Part shown: piece after piece, positions 13,845 through 13,998 of the stretch | Position numbering within the stretch: position 1 is the first letter of the stretch | Layout of the letters: each line of letters starts with the position of its first letter | NCBI GenBank assembly: GCA_015661865.1 | Contig: DQVG01000100.1 | Location: forward strand, 1 to 13,998 | From: Desulfurobacteriaceae bacterium | GTDB lineage: Bacteria > Aquificota > Aquificia > Desulfurobacteriales > DQVG01 | DNA length: 13,998 nucleotides | Direction: 5' to 3' | Translations under genes and position numbers: made by a program | Notes under the pieces: model-generated | The model's database searches: none | The model's input: only the letters and a program-made list of their open reading frames with translations | Told to the model about the DNA's origin: nothing

Positions 13845-13920
13845 TGGCTCCCCGGGAGGGCTTCGAACCCCCGACCTGGCGGTTAACAGCCGCCCGCTCT
13901 ACCCGCTGAGCTACCGGGGA
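13845..13920 (-). tRNA. tRNA-Asn (anticodon GTT)
   Basis: The 76-base gene reads TCCCCGGTAGCTCAGCGGG and ends CCGGGGAGCCA. A 7-bp acceptor stem, discriminator G and encoded CCA are visible. The anticodon stem GGCGG/CCGCC holds the loop CTGTTAA with anticodon GTT (13885-13887). The T-loop is TTCGAAG. It is very GC-rich compared with its surroundings. It lies 13 bases after the next tRNA, on the same strand, and is probably co-transcribed with it. Confidence 0.97.
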
Positions 13921-13933
13921 ACTAAATATATTA

Positions 13934-13998
13934 TGGTGGGCGCGGGAGGACTCGAACCCCCGACCAGCCGGTTATGAGCCGGCTGCTCTAACCAACTG
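13934..13998 (-). tRNA. tRNA with CAT anticodon (elongator Met, or Ile2), 5' end outside window
   Basis: On the - strand the visible part starts at the D-loop (CAGTTGGTTAGAGC) and runs to GCGCCCACCA, so about 12 bases of the 5' end are cut off by the window. The anticodon stem GCCGG/CCGGC encloses CTCATAA with anticodon CAT (13974-13976). The stem lacks the three consecutive G-C pairs next to the loop that mark initiator tRNA, so it is elongator Met or the isoleucine tRNA whose CAT is converted by TilS. The missing acceptor end would help decide. CCA is encoded. Confidence 0.9.

Noticed and set aside
1..13998. CRISPR array, insertion sequence, prophage or defence cassette
   Set aside because: No regularly spaced repeats, transposase, integrase, terminal repeats or toxin-like genes were seen; gene content is housekeeping and envelope-related with uniform composition.

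Overview
The window is a stretch of AT-rich bacterial chromosome carrying mostly housekeeping and envelope genes. Intergenic DNA and third codon positions are almost all A/T and the proteins are rich in Lys, Ile, Glu and Phe. The tmRNA and tRNA genes stand out as sharply GC-rich islands, a contrast typical of thermophiles. A pyruvate:ferredoxin oxidoreductase operon points to an anaerobe or microaerophile. An RlpA-like protein, a GspE-type ATPase, an ExbB/TolQ-like channel, LspA and a solute-binding protein with a plain, lipobox-free signal peptide point to a two-membrane cell. My best guess is a thermophile of the Thermodesulfobacterium or Aquificota kind; the lineage is inference only.

Layout: 1-648 is the 3' end of obg (+). 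It converges on a por operon (-, gamma-delta-alpha, 2791 to 686) across a shared hairpin terminator. A divergent AT-rich spacer (2792-3090) separates por from an HspR-like MerR regulator and a ClpC-type AAA+ ATPase (+, 3091-5985), which end at a strong terminator shared with a converging rlpA-like gene (-, 6109-6888). From 6889 to 10372 (+) runs a very tight four-gene set: GspE/PilB-type ATPase, WecA-like polyprenyl-phosphate sugar-phosphate transferase, small ExbB/TolQ-like channel and lspA. An RluD-family pseudouridine synthase follows (10539-11612). Then comes tmRNA (ssrA, -, 11725-12088) with its own promoter. A polar amino-acid ABC permease (+) and its likely solute-binding protein (-) converge on a palindromic terminator, and two tRNA genes (-) close the window: Asn(GTT), and a CAT-anticodon tRNA cut by the window edge.

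Themes: (i) protein quality control, with HspR/ClpC and tmRNA, although this ClpC-like protein appears to lack the ClpP-docking tripeptide; (ii) envelope biogenesis, in the GspE-glycosyltransferase-ExbB-LspA set beside a divergent RlpA; (iii) systems whose partner subunits lie elsewhere: no porB, no exbD/tolR, no ABC ATPase and no other type II secretion/pilus genes are visible here.

I see no phage, insertion sequence, CRISPR array or defence locus, and nothing that clearly amounts to an undescribed system. The most worthwhile leads are the missing porB, the ClpP-loop variation in ClpC, the atypical catalytic motifs of the WecA-like enzyme, and the tandem 11-bp repeats between por and hspR.
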